From assembly GCA_030626645.1 (NCBI GenBank), contig DAOUTP010000073.1:1-8129 (forward strand): a DNA stretch of 8,129 nucleotides, written 5' to 3'. Positions 1 through 7,055 of the stretch are shown one piece after another. Every line of letters begins with the position of its first letter. Position 1 is the stretch's first letter. Origin of the DNA: Candidatus Cloacimonadota bacterium. GTDB taxonomy: Bacteria > Cloacimonadota > Cloacimonadia > Cloacimonadales > TCS61. Position numbers and translations under genes: made by a program. The notes under the pieces were generated by a model that saw only the letters and a program-made list of their open reading frames with translations, was not told the origin of the DNA and did not search any database.

Positions 1-2489
1 ATAAGGTCGGTTGTATTGCCAGCATATGAATTCGGCAAACCGTCAGTATTACAATAAACACGGCTTACATTGTAATCATCAGGTATCCACAATGAGCGGA
101 TTATCTCTGACTGATTTGCGAAAGTAGCTCCCTCTCCCGGATTTCCACCGGCTGCAAGAGTAACATGGCTATGCCAGAGATCTTCGAAATTTGGTTGATC
201 TATATATTGAATCGTTTTATTAGTAACATCTTCTATCTGATCCTCATTCCAAATATTAATACGACCAATTGCAACATCTGAAACCAGATCATCACCGACA
301 ATACAGCCAAGCCAGTTATCGCTGGCAATAGCACCCCAGAATTCAACCCAAACATTTTTAAAAGGGATTAGATTAAATTCGCGGCTGGGGCTATTGTCTC
401 TTTCATCGGTAATTCCATCTCCCATGAAAAGAACATGTGATACACCCGATCCACTCCAATTATTATATGCATATTGAATAAAATCCTTTATCGCTTGGGC
501 AGAACGGATACCATAATTAAATTCATCAAATACATCTTGAAGGCTTACAATTTTTACTATCTTACCTTGTTGTTCCCAGGTTTGTTTGAATTGTAATAAA
601 GATTCATTTTCAATAAAATCTGTTAAAGTAATCACAATATATTTAGCAAAGTTTGTTTGTGATTTCAAATCAGAAGGTATGTTTGGAAGAATTTTAACTG
701 GTTGTTTTTTCATCTCTTCTGTAACTGCAAAATACTCAGTATTATGATTGATCAGACTATCCTGAAATGATATTTTAAAAGGTGGTTCGCCATTCCCCAA
801 AAATGATTCTATGTGAATGTTTTCTATAATACTTGTTCCCAATTTATAAACAGAGATTTGATCGTTAGAAAAATTATCCAGTTCAAATTGGAATAAACCT
901 AATACTTTATCCTGTGGTTCGGTGAATTTCATCTCATCCGTATCAGTTTTGTATTCGCGCCAATATTTTACATCAAAGTAATCAAGCATGATCTGCTGAT
1001 TTTCAATGCCTGGAATTCCGGGCAAAATTACGTACATATTATTCTCACCGTGGAATAAATAACTATTCGATAATGGATCATTAAAATTATCAAACATTTG
1101 TTCAGACTGTCCATTCCACTCATGCTGACCGATCTGTGAGGAATTGATATTAATTTGTGCAGAATGGTTAATTTGAGAATAATTATCTTTATTAAATGTA
1201 ACACTGAAAAGGCAGGCTTGTGCTGTAAATCTTTTAGTCGGGCGTTGATCGGGATATTGAAGCTCAAACGGGTATATCTCTAAGGATGGAGAATAAATTC
1301 TAGCCCAAAACCAGATATCTTCACGGTAAAAATCTTCTGAATTATGCAAATATTGTGCTCCAAGATGATCTTTAGTATTCTGCTCTTCAAAATGGACAGT
1401 ATGCTGATATGATTCGGGAATTGTGAATTGGCCTGGATTTATGTTACCCAAACCACCATTTTCAACTGCCATTCTGCTTCCTGGTTGATCCAATAATGTT
1501 AAGAAATAAGAATTCTCAGATGTGTAATCATCGTAATAATTGTTTTCACCGTAATGGCGGTCACCATAGAATTCAAAGTAATCTCCCGGATCAAACGAAC
1601 CGTCAGCAGAACCGACAAAATGAATGGGAACGGGATTTCCCATGCATGATAATTCCAGATTACGAGGATCAATTTCATCCCAATCGAAAGCCATTTCATA
1701 TTCGAGAGGAAAATCTAGAGCTGCCAGGTATTCCATAAGATACTCATAGCTTATCTTATAAATTCCTTCTTCGTCAATTATGAGTCTTAGTTCATTAACA
1801 TCATCACTATCTCTGGATGGAATATATCCTGATCTCTGTTTTTCTTTTCGCCAATTCGTTGAGAAATTGTTATTCAGGAAAAAAGAATCAGCTATCTTAT
1901 CGATATAGTTTTCACCTTGCGAAATGACTCTGCTTTTGTTACCGGTAATGTTAATACGAATTGTCAACTCTTCAGTAAGAACAAGTTCATTATCTCTTGC
2001 TCTGTATTGAAAAGGATGAATGTTAAATCCCATAAAATATCTATCACCGATATAAGCTTTAGATCCTTTTTCAATAATATGAGTGGGATAAAGTACAGAA
2101 AAATCATAAATATCTTTTTCCATATAGAATTGATAGTTAACAGAAGTTTCGGAAGGTATCATCTTTTCTGCAGGATAAACTTTAAAGTTGGGGATAGTTT
2201 TTTGCTTACTATCAATTACAAGGAAGGAGGCATCTCCATCAATTGGTAATCCGATGATCTCAGTGAAGAAAGGTAACAAAGGGTATCCACCTTCAACAGG
2301 ATAAGAGGCATCAGTACAGATAATTTTATTAAAAGCTCCTAATTTTGTTGATATAATTTCCGTTTGATATTCAGGAAGAACGAATTTCACGACCAGTTCA
2401 TTTTCAGTTTGACTGATGACTTCGAAATTCCCAGCAAAAACCAAACTGAAACAGATGATCAACGATATAATTAATAAAATTTTATACAT
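1..2489 (-). CDS. Secreted gingipain-like cysteine protease (peptidase family C25), partial: N-terminal 829 residues
   Basis: The minus-strand frame stays open from an ATG at 2489 to the window edge, giving 829 codons with no stop. Residues 1-19 form a signal peptide (positive Lys3, hydrophobic core, cleavage likely after LVFA at 16-19), so the product is exported. Residues from about 20 to 610 look like the beta-rich propeptide seen in C25 proteins, including the phrases LRLIIDEEGIYKISYEYL and GSADGSFDPGDYFEFYGD. The peptidase domain begins near residue 616 (KYIVITLTDF), followed by DVFDEFNYGIRSAQAIKDF (from 652), HVLFMGD (685-691) and DVAIGRINIW (from 738), all in the order seen in gingipain R. 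The catalytic His (GHG region) and the nucleophilic Cys lie further downstream in this family, so they are outside the window and activity cannot be judged. A GGAG ribosome site at 2496-2499, 6 nt before the ATG, supports the start. Substrate, and whether a type IX sorting domain ends the protein, are unknown. It lies 58 bp downstream of the S4-CinA gene on the same strand; I saw no convincing terminator or promoter between them. Confidence 0.88.
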   Translation of the reverse strand, partial: MYKILLIISLIICFSLVFAGNFEVISQTENELVVKFVLPEYQTEIISTKLGAFNKIICTDASYPVEGGYPLLPFFTEIIGLPIDGDASFLVIDSKQKTIPNFKVYPAEKMIPSETSVNYQFYMEKDIYDFSVLYPTHIIEKGSKAYIGDRYFMGFNIHPFQYRARDNELVLTEELTIRINITGNKSRVISQGENYIDKIADSFFLNNNFSTNWRKEKQRSGYIPSRDSDDVNELRLIIDEEGIYKISYEYLMEYLAALDFPLEYEMAFDWDEIDPRNLELSCMGNPVPIHFVGSADGSFDPGDYFEFYGDRHYGENNYYDDYTSENSYFLTLLDQPGSRMAVENGGLGNINPGQFTIPESYQHTVHFEEQNTKDHLGAQYLHNSEDFYREDIWFWARIYSPSLEIYPFELQYPDQRPTKRFTAQACLFSVTFNKDNYSQINHSAQININSSQIGQHEWNGQSEQMFDNFNDPLSNSYLFHGENNMYVILPGIPGIENQQIMLDYFDVKYWREYKTDTDEMKFTEPQDKVLGLFQFELDNFSNDQISVYKLGTSIIENIHIESFLGNGEPPFKISFQDSLINHNTEYFAVTEEMKKQPVKILPNIPSDLKSQTNFAKYIVITLTDFIENESLLQFKQTWEQQGKIVKIVSLQDVFDEFNYGIRSAQAIKDFIQYAYNNWSGSGVSHVLFMGDGITDERDNSPSREFNLIPFKNVWVEFWGAIASDNWLGCIVGDDLVSDVAIGRINIWNEDQIEDVTNKTIQYIDQPNFEDLWHSHVTLAAGGNPGEGATFANQSEIIRSLWIPDDYNVSRVYCNTDGLPNSYAGNTTDL

Positions 2490-2547
2490 TCAAATCTCCA
2501 AATTAAGTATAAGTTCAAAACAAACAATTATTGTTTTTTGGCAAGAA

Positions 2548-3363
2548 TTATATATTTTCTAAAAGCAGTTTAAATAATATTAAAACCGATTTTTTTCTGA
2601 TATTTTCCCTATTTCCCGAAAGTGATAATTTCCTACTGATAATTTTGTCATTAATAGAAATAGCAATATGGATCGTACCGACTGGTTTTTCGGGAGTTCC
2701 TCCTGCCGGACCTGCAATGCCTGTAATTGAAGCAGAAATATCTGTTCTAAAAATTTTCTTTGTTCCTTTAACCATCTCTATTGCGGTTTCTTTGGAAACA
2801 GCACCAAATTTATCGATAGTTTCCGATTTTACCTTAAGAATATTTATTTTTGCCTGATTTGAATAACTTACGACTCCACCCATGAAATATTTGGAAGCAC
2901 CTGAATTTGATGTGATCATTTCTTGTATCATTCCACCCGTACAGGACTCTGCAAGCGAAAGAGTGAGTTTATTGAATAACAATTTCTCATGTAATTTCTG
3001 TGATATTGTGTGAATCTCATTTTCCAGATCATTTTCCAATTCAATTGGTTTTGGTCGCCACGATTTGAATTTTCCATGTTGAACGCGTTGAGATGTAGGT
3101 CTCTGTTCTTTGGAGATTTGTTCTCTCTCTTCTCTTTGTTCTTTCTTTGGTCTACTTTCTAAAATAACGATCTTGTGTTCTTTATACTCAACAAGATCAC
3201 CTATCTTTATCATTGTATGTTTGAGTTTGTTGACCTCACCATTAACTTCTACAAGTCCATCCTTTATAAAAAGGCGAATATCACTGTAATAATCACATAC
3301 ACCAGCAGCTTTGAGAAGCTTGAATAATTCTATTTCGTCACCTTTATTGATATAGAAATCCAT
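2548..3363 (-). CDS. S4 RNA-binding domain fused to CinA C-terminal (PncC-type NMN amidohydrolase) domain
   Basis: The product is 271 residues. Residues 1-69 resemble stand-alone YbcJ/YaaA-type S4 domains: ELFKLLKAAG (12-21), a central DIRLFIKDGLVEVNGEV (28-44) and a closing KIGDLVEYKEHKIVIL. Residues 70-108 are a charged, low-complexity linker rich in Lys, Arg, Glu and Gln. Residues 110-271 are a complete CinA C-terminal domain: LAESCTGG (137-144, with the expected nucleophile Ser140), YSNQAK (167-172, with Lys172), GAVSKE (187-192) and TGIAGPAGGTPEKPVGT (214-230). This family (PncC) deamidates nicotinamide mononucleotide to nicotinate mononucleotide in pyridine-nucleotide salvage; the motif residues look intact. 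The usual N-terminal MoCF-like domain of full CinA proteins is absent and the S4 domain sits in its place. The start codon overlaps the proS stop by one base (TAATG), with only a weak AAGG upstream, so translation is probably coupled to proS. The enzyme activity is inferred from family. The meaning of the RNA-binding part is unknown. Confidence 0.9.
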   Translation of the reverse strand: MDFYINKGDEIELFKLLKAAGVCDYYSDIRLFIKDGLVEVNGEVNKLKHTMIKIGDLVEYKEHKIVILESRPKKEQREEREQISKEQRPTSQRVQHGKFKSWRPKPIELENDLENEIHTISQKLHEKLLFNKLTLSLAESCTGGMIQEMITSNSGASKYFMGGVVSYSNQAKINILKVKSETIDKFGAVSKETAIEMVKGTKKIFRTDISASITGIAGPAGGTPEKPVGTIHIAISINDKIISRKLSLSGNRENIRKKSVLILFKLLLENI

Positions 3364-4886
3364 TAATAAGCCTTCGCAAAAATCACGCGTTTGTTACTTT
3401 TTTCTCCGCAGTAAATACATTTACCTGATTCTTCCATGGCATCAATTGGAATACAGCGGATAGTAACTTTCAGGTCATCCTTGATCTTTACTTCACATTC
3501 AGGATTTCCACACCAATGGCTTATGGCAAATCCACCATGAATTTCAGGATTGTTCTTATTCTTAGGTGTAAAGAATTTATAAAAGTCAACTTTATCATCA
3601 ATATTTATCATGTTCTCATTTCGGAATCTCAGAGCTTTATCAAAAATATTCTGTTGAATCTCGTCGAGAATCTCGGTTAGGTTACTCACGAAATCATCTA
3701 CCTTCATTCCGATTTTATCTTTTGCATCTTTATCTCTTCTGCCCATGAAAACGGAATTATTCTCAATATCACGAGGTCCGATCTCAAGCCTTATAGGAAC
3801 ACCTTTCTTGATCCAGTCCCAAAGTTTTTCACCACCACGCAAATCGCGGTCATCAATTTGGAAGCGAATTTTTTCTTCATGGTATCTCATTTCTTTCATT
3901 TGAGAAATAAGTTCATCAATGAAAGCCATAACTTTTGCATGCTCCTCATCATTTCTATAAATTGGGACTAACACAACATGTGAAGGTGCAATTCTTGGTG
4001 GAAGTACCAGCCCATCATCATCGCTATGTGCCATGATCAGAGCTCCAATAAGCCTGGTTGAAACTCCCCAGGAAGTAGTCCATGCAAATTCTTCTTTTCC
4101 TTCTTTATTCTGAAACTTAATATTGGAAGCTTTTGCAAAATTTAATCCTAAGAAATGTGATGTCCCGGACTGAAGAGCTTTTTTATCCTGCATCATTGCT
4201 TCAATGGAGAAAGTGTTTACTGCACCAGGGAATCTTTCGGATTCGGTTTTTTCACCCATTATTACCGGCATAGCAAGATATTTTTCTGCAAACTCAGCAT
4301 AAACATTTAACATTTTAAAAGTTTCTTCCAAAGCATCTTTCTTGGTTTCATGTGCTGTGTGTCCTTCTTGCCACAAGAATTCTGTTGTACGCAGAAATAA
4401 TCGAGTTCGCATCTCCCATCTGACTACATTTGCCCATTGATTTATCAGCAAAGGCAGATCCCGATAAGAGTTTATCCATTTACTGAATGATGCTCCAATA
4501 ATGGTTTCACTTGTAGGACGTACAATAAGTTCTTCAGTTAGTTTTCCGGCAGGTTTCAATCCGCCTTTCCCATCATCTTCTAATCTTGTATGTGTAACAA
4601 CAGCACATTCTTTGGCAAAACCTTCCACATGTTCGGCTTCTTTTTCAAAAAAACTTTTTGGAATAAAAAGTGGAAAATAAGCATTAACATGCCCTGTATC
4701 TTTGAACATTGCGTCTAAGTTCTTTTGAATATTTTCCCAAATTGCATATCCCCACGGTTTGATCACCATACATCCGCGAACATCACTGCTTTCTGCCATG
4801 TCAGCAGCTTTAACAACTTCCTGATACCAGTTTGGATAATCCTCATCTCTTCTCGGATTTATCGCTGTTCTTTTTTGTTTAGTCAT
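3363..4886 (-). CDS. proS: Prolyl-tRNA synthetase, archaeal/eukaryotic-like short type with zinc-binding C-terminal domain
   Basis: This 507-residue cytoplasmic class II synthetase charges tRNA-Pro with proline using ATP. The class II core spans about residues 20-300. It has the proline-site RPTSE (123-127), motif 2 around RWEMRTRLFLRTTEFLWQEG (156-175) and motif 3 GVSTRLIGALIMAHSDDDG (274-292). No large editing (INS) insertion lies between motifs 2 and 3, which separates it from the E. coli-type enzyme. An anticodon-binding domain follows (about 302-405), then the extra C-terminal domain typical of this type, with cysteines at 459, 464, 490 and 493 arranged as a zinc site. The protein ends FAKAY; in the Thermus enzyme, as I recall, the terminal Tyr carboxylate reaches into the active site, and that ending is kept here. 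Length matches the family. The start at 4886 is preceded by GGGAG at 4899-4903, with a rather long 12-nt spacing, but no alternative start keeps the conserved N-terminus. It is first in a likely operon with the S4-CinA gene, divergent from mnmG. Confidence 0.97.
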   Translation of the reverse strand: MTKQKRTAINPRRDEDYPNWYQEVVKAADMAESSDVRGCMVIKPWGYAIWENIQKNLDAMFKDTGHVNAYFPLFIPKSFFEKEAEHVEGFAKECAVVTHTRLEDDGKGGLKPAGKLTEELIVRPTSETIIGASFSKWINSYRDLPLLINQWANVVRWEMRTRLFLRTTEFLWQEGHTAHETKKDALEETFKMLNVYAEFAEKYLAMPVIMGEKTESERFPGAVNTFSIEAMMQDKKALQSGTSHFLGLNFAKASNIKFQNKEGKEEFAWTTSWGVSTRLIGALIMAHSDDDGLVLPPRIAPSHVVLVPIYRNDEEHAKVMAFIDELISQMKEMRYHEEKIRFQIDDRDLRGGEKLWDWIKKGVPIRLEIGPRDIENNSVFMGRRDKDAKDKIGMKVDDFVSNLTEILDEIQQNIFDKALRFRNENMINIDDKVDFYKFFTPKNKNNPEIHGGFAISHWCGNPECEVKIKDDLKVTIRCIPIDAMEESGKCIYCGEKSNKRVIFAKAY

Positions 4887-4914
4887 TTATAAATATAACT
4901 CCCAATTATTTTTT

Positions 4915-4944
4915 ATTATATTAATTCTCTTTTATTTAAACCAA
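4915..4944 (-). promoter_or_regulatory. Candidate sigma-70-type promoter for proS
   Basis: Read on the minus strand, TTGGTT (4944-4939) and a perfect TATAAT (4920-4915) are separated by 18 bp. Transcription would start near 4908, leaving a leader of roughly 20 nt that includes the GGGAG ribosome site. The region is very AT-rich, so chance TATAAT matches are expected. The -35 is only partial, and the true promoter consensus of this lineage is not known to me. Confidence 0.42.
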
Positions 4945-5032
4945 TTTTATTTAATACTTATTTCCCTGCAAAGCATCAACTTTCTAAACTTTAAACTATG
5001 CTATCTTTGTCAAATCAAAAAAAGCACTTAAC

Positions 5033-5062
5033 TTGAACTATCTTGACACTTAAGAGTATTAT
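5033..5062 (+). promoter_or_regulatory. Candidate promoter for mnmG
   Basis: TTGAAC (5033-5038) and TATTAT (5057-5062) are 18 bp apart, which would give a leader of about 60 nt before the mnmG start. A perfect TTGACA also exists at 5043-5048, but no good -10 box sits 16-18 bp after it. The CACTTAA direct repeats overlap this region. This is a motif match only. Confidence 0.3.
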
Positions 5063-5129
5063 CAACATTTGGAAATTAATAGAATTAGAAATAATATCAG
5101 ATTCAGTAAAATAGATCTGTTAGGAAATT

Positions 5130-6977
5130 ATGAATAAATATGATGTAATTGTTGTTGGTGCCGGACATGCAGGAATAGAAGCGGCTCTTGCTGCTGCTAG
5201 AATGGGTGCACGCACCCTTATCTTTGTGATAAAAATAGAGACGATAGGGCGTATGAGCTGTAATCCTTCGGTGGGAGGACCTGCAAAAGGACATCTTGCC
5301 AGAGAGATCGATGCATTGGGCGGAGAACTTGCCAAAGCTGCAGATATCACGGGTATTCAGTTCAGGATGCTGAACCGGAAAAAAGGACCGGCAGTCTGGG
5401 CACCAAGATCGCAAAATGACAGGATGCAGTACTCGGAGGTTATGTATCGCGCATTGGAAAATCAGGATAATCTTGATATCGTTGAATCAATGATAGATGA
5501 GATAATTCTTGAGTGTGACGAAAAAACTGTAAAAGGAGTACGTTCCAACCTGGGAGAAGAATATTTTGCACCTAAAGTTATTTTGGCAAACGGTACTTTT
5601 TTAAAGGGACTTGTTCATATTGGTAATGTAAATATAAGTGCCGGAAGAGCTGGTGAGCCTGCTTCTAATAAGCTATCAGATTCACTTGCAAAAATTGGAT
5701 TGAAACTGGCAAGATTCAAAACAGGAACTCCACCTAGAATTGATTTACGAACCGTGAACATGAACCAGGTAGAAGAGCAACCCGGGGATGAAAACCCTCA
5801 AGGATTCTCATATTACAGAGACATCACATTAAGAAATGATGTAAGCTGCTACCTTACTTTTACAAATCCAGAAACGCATAAAATAATTAATTCTAATCTT
5901 AAGAAGTCTTCACTTTATGGAGGATATATAAGTGGGATTGGACCAAGATATTGTCCATCAATAGAGGATAAAGTCGTCAAATTTTCCGGTAAGGATCGAC
6001 ATCATGTGTTCATAGAACCGGAAGGCGTAAATACATTTGAAGCTTATGTGAACGGAACTTCCAATAGTCTTCCACCGGAAATTCAAAAGAAGATGATCCA
6101 TTCCATTCCTGGTTTGCATAATGCCTCCATAATTCGCTATGGTTATGCTATCGAATACGATTATGTAATTCCTGATGAAATCAAAGCTACCATGGAAACA
6201 AAAATTGTATCAGGATTATATCTGGCAGGACAGATCAATGGAACTTCCGGCTATGAAGAAGCGGGAGCTCAGGGACTTGCGGCAGGTATTAATGCGGTTC
6301 TTGCTTTGGATAAAAAAGAACCAGTGATCTTCGATAGATCGCAATCATATTTGGGTGTTCTTCTGGATGATCTGGTCACAAAAGGGACTAATGAACCTTA
6401 TCGATTGTTTACTTCCCGTGCTGAATACAGATTATTCCTTCGTCAGGATAATGCAGATGAAAGATTGATGCCAATCGGTTATAAATTGGGTTTAGTGAGT
6501 GATGTACGTTGGCAGAAATTCTTAACAATGAAAAGAATATTCAATAGAGAAATGAAATATTTGAAAGCAACTGCTTCTAATAAACATCCAAAACTCAAAG
6601 AACCTATGAAATTTGAGAAAATTCTTAAACGCCCGGAAATTTCGTTTAAAGATCTCGCTAAATTCGGTTATATAATTCCGAAAGATGTTTCTGAGGATAT
6701 CCAAAATAGGATTGCATTAAATATAAAATATGAAGGCTACATAAAACGGCAAATGGCAGAAATTGATAAATTTGAGAAAATGGAGCATTCCAAAATTCCA
6801 AGAGATATAGATTATATGAAAATTGAATCAATTGCTTATGAAGCGAGAGAAAAATTGAATAAAATTAAACCAACTTCTCTGGGACAGGCATCCAGGATCC
6901 CAGGAGTAAATCATATTGACGTAACTTCACTTCTTGTATATTTGAAGAAAAATAAAAAAAAGAGTAGATCAACTTAG
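5130..6977 (+). CDS. mnmG: tRNA uridine 5-carboxymethylaminomethyl modification enzyme MnmG (GidA), FAD-dependent
   Basis: MnmG acts with the GTPase MnmE in the cytoplasm to install the (carboxymethyl)aminomethyl group on wobble uridine 34 of certain tRNAs, using FAD, NADH and a folate one-carbon donor. The 615-residue product is full length for the family. The N-terminal Rossmann FAD site is VGAGHAGIEAALAAARMG (9-26). The conserved cysteines are present: Cys44 in SCNPSVGGPAKGH (43-55) and Cys275 in GPRYCPSIEDK (271-281), matching Cys47 and Cys277 of the E. coli protein as I recall. The second family signature, AGQINGTSGYEEAGAQG (366-382), and RLFTSRAEYRL (425-435) follow. The C-terminal MnmE-interaction region ends with ASRIPGVNHIDVTSLLVYLK. 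An AGGA at 5122-5125, 4 nt before the ATG, supports the start, and the dinucleotide-binding motif begins where expected. mnmE is not in the window. The gene is divergent from proS and is followed by a hairpin-rich spacer. No frameshift or missing motif was seen. Confidence 0.97.
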   Translation: MNKYDVIVVGAGHAGIEAALAAARMGARTLIFVIKIETIGRMSCNPSVGGPAKGHLAREIDALGGELAKAADITGIQFRMLNRKKGPAVWAPRSQNDRMQYSEVMYRALENQDNLDIVESMIDEIILECDEKTVKGVRSNLGEEYFAPKVILANGTFLKGLVHIGNVNISAGRAGEPASNKLSDSLAKIGLKLARFKTGTPPRIDLRTVNMNQVEEQPGDENPQGFSYYRDITLRNDVSCYLTFTNPETHKIINSNLKKSSLYGGYISGIGPRYCPSIEDKVVKFSGKDRHHVFIEPEGVNTFEAYVNGTSNSLPPEIQKKMIHSIPGLHNASIIRYGYAIEYDYVIPDEIKATMETKIVSGLYLAGQINGTSGYEEAGAQGLAAGINAVLALDKKEPVIFDRSQSYLGVLLDDLVTKGTNEPYRLFTSRAEYRLFLRQDNADERLMPIGYKLGLVSDVRWQKFLTMKRIFNREMKYLKATASNKHPKLKEPMKFEKILKRPEISFKDLAKFGYIIPKDVSEDIQNRIALNIKYEGYIKRQMAEIDKFEKMEHSKIPRDIDYMKIESIAYEAREKLNKIKPTSLGQASRIPGVNHIDVTSLLVYLKKNKKKSRST

Positions 6978-6999
6978 CACAAGACCTATCGGCTTGTGC
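6977..6999 (+). other. Hairpin at the end of mnmG (inverted repeat GCACAAG/CTTGTGC)
   Basis: GCACAAG (6977-6983) pairs with CTTGTGC (6993-6999). Inside it, CC (6985-6986) can pair with GG (6991-6992), leaving a TATC loop and one bulged A. The stem begins on the last base of the mnmG stop codon. It could be part of a terminator or a 3'-end stabiliser, but no T-run follows, so a classical intrinsic terminator is not supported. Confidence 0.6.
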
Positions 7000-7009
7000 C
7001 TAGTCTGTA

Positions 7010-7040
7010 AACTTGTCCTATGCTCCGTATGGGATAAGTT
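7010..7040 (+). promoter_or_regulatory. Long hairpin immediately upstream of the lipoprotein ribosome-binding site
   Basis: The 31 bases fold on themselves with 14 consecutive pairs and a 3-nt loop (7024-7026). Counting the RNA of the plus strand, pairs 6, 10 and 13 are G-U wobbles and the rest are Watson-Crick. The stem ends at 7040, four bases before the AAGGGG Shine-Dalgarno of the lipoprotein gene begins. No T-run follows. It may stabilise processed mRNA, control translation of the next gene, or be a copy of a dispersed palindromic repeat. The wobble pairs make the minus-strand RNA less stable, which hints that the plus-strand transcript is the functional one. Confidence 0.6.
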
Positions 7041-7055
7041 GAAAGGGGATAATAA

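Larger units (their letters stand above)
4887..5129. other. Divergent intergenic region between proS and mnmG
   Basis: This 243-bp, strongly AT-rich gap separates two divergently transcribed genes and should hold both promoters. I found a candidate in each direction, listed separately. A direct repeat CACTTAA occurs at 5025-5031 and 5047-5053, a 22-bp period (about two helical turns), bracketing the mnmG -35 candidate; it could be an operator or chance. No open reading frame, tRNA or riboswitch-like structure was recognised. Confidence 0.6.

Noticed and set aside
1028..2249. Several 66-110 codon open frames on both strands inside the C25 gene (for example 1496-1738 plus, 1917-2249 plus, 1028-1267 minus).
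   Set aside because: They lie in other frames of a continuous 829-codon coding sequence with clear C25 motifs, show no family motifs, and are expected shadows in AT-rich DNA.
2522..2536. AAACAAT-T-ATTGTTT palindrome between the S4-CinA gene and the C25 gene, followed by T residues.
   Set aside because: The loop would be one base, the stem is almost all A-T, and the T-run is on the plus strand where no gene ends, so a terminator or operator is not supported.
2531..2857. A 108-codon plus-strand frame opposite the S4-CinA gene.
   Set aside because: It is antisense to the motif-complete CinA domain; its hydrophobic look comes from the reverse complement of that coding sequence.
5103..5414. Two overlapping minus-strand frames at the start of mnmG and one at 6522-6704.
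   Set aside because: They are antisense to conserved MnmG motifs (FAD site and Cys44 region), with no independent ribosome site or domain.
6977..7040. Integron attC site or classical rho-independent terminator in the mnmG-lipoprotein spacer.
   Set aside because: The bases next to the stems do not match the attC core (GTTRRRY/RYYYAAC) and no integrase is present; no T-run follows either stem.
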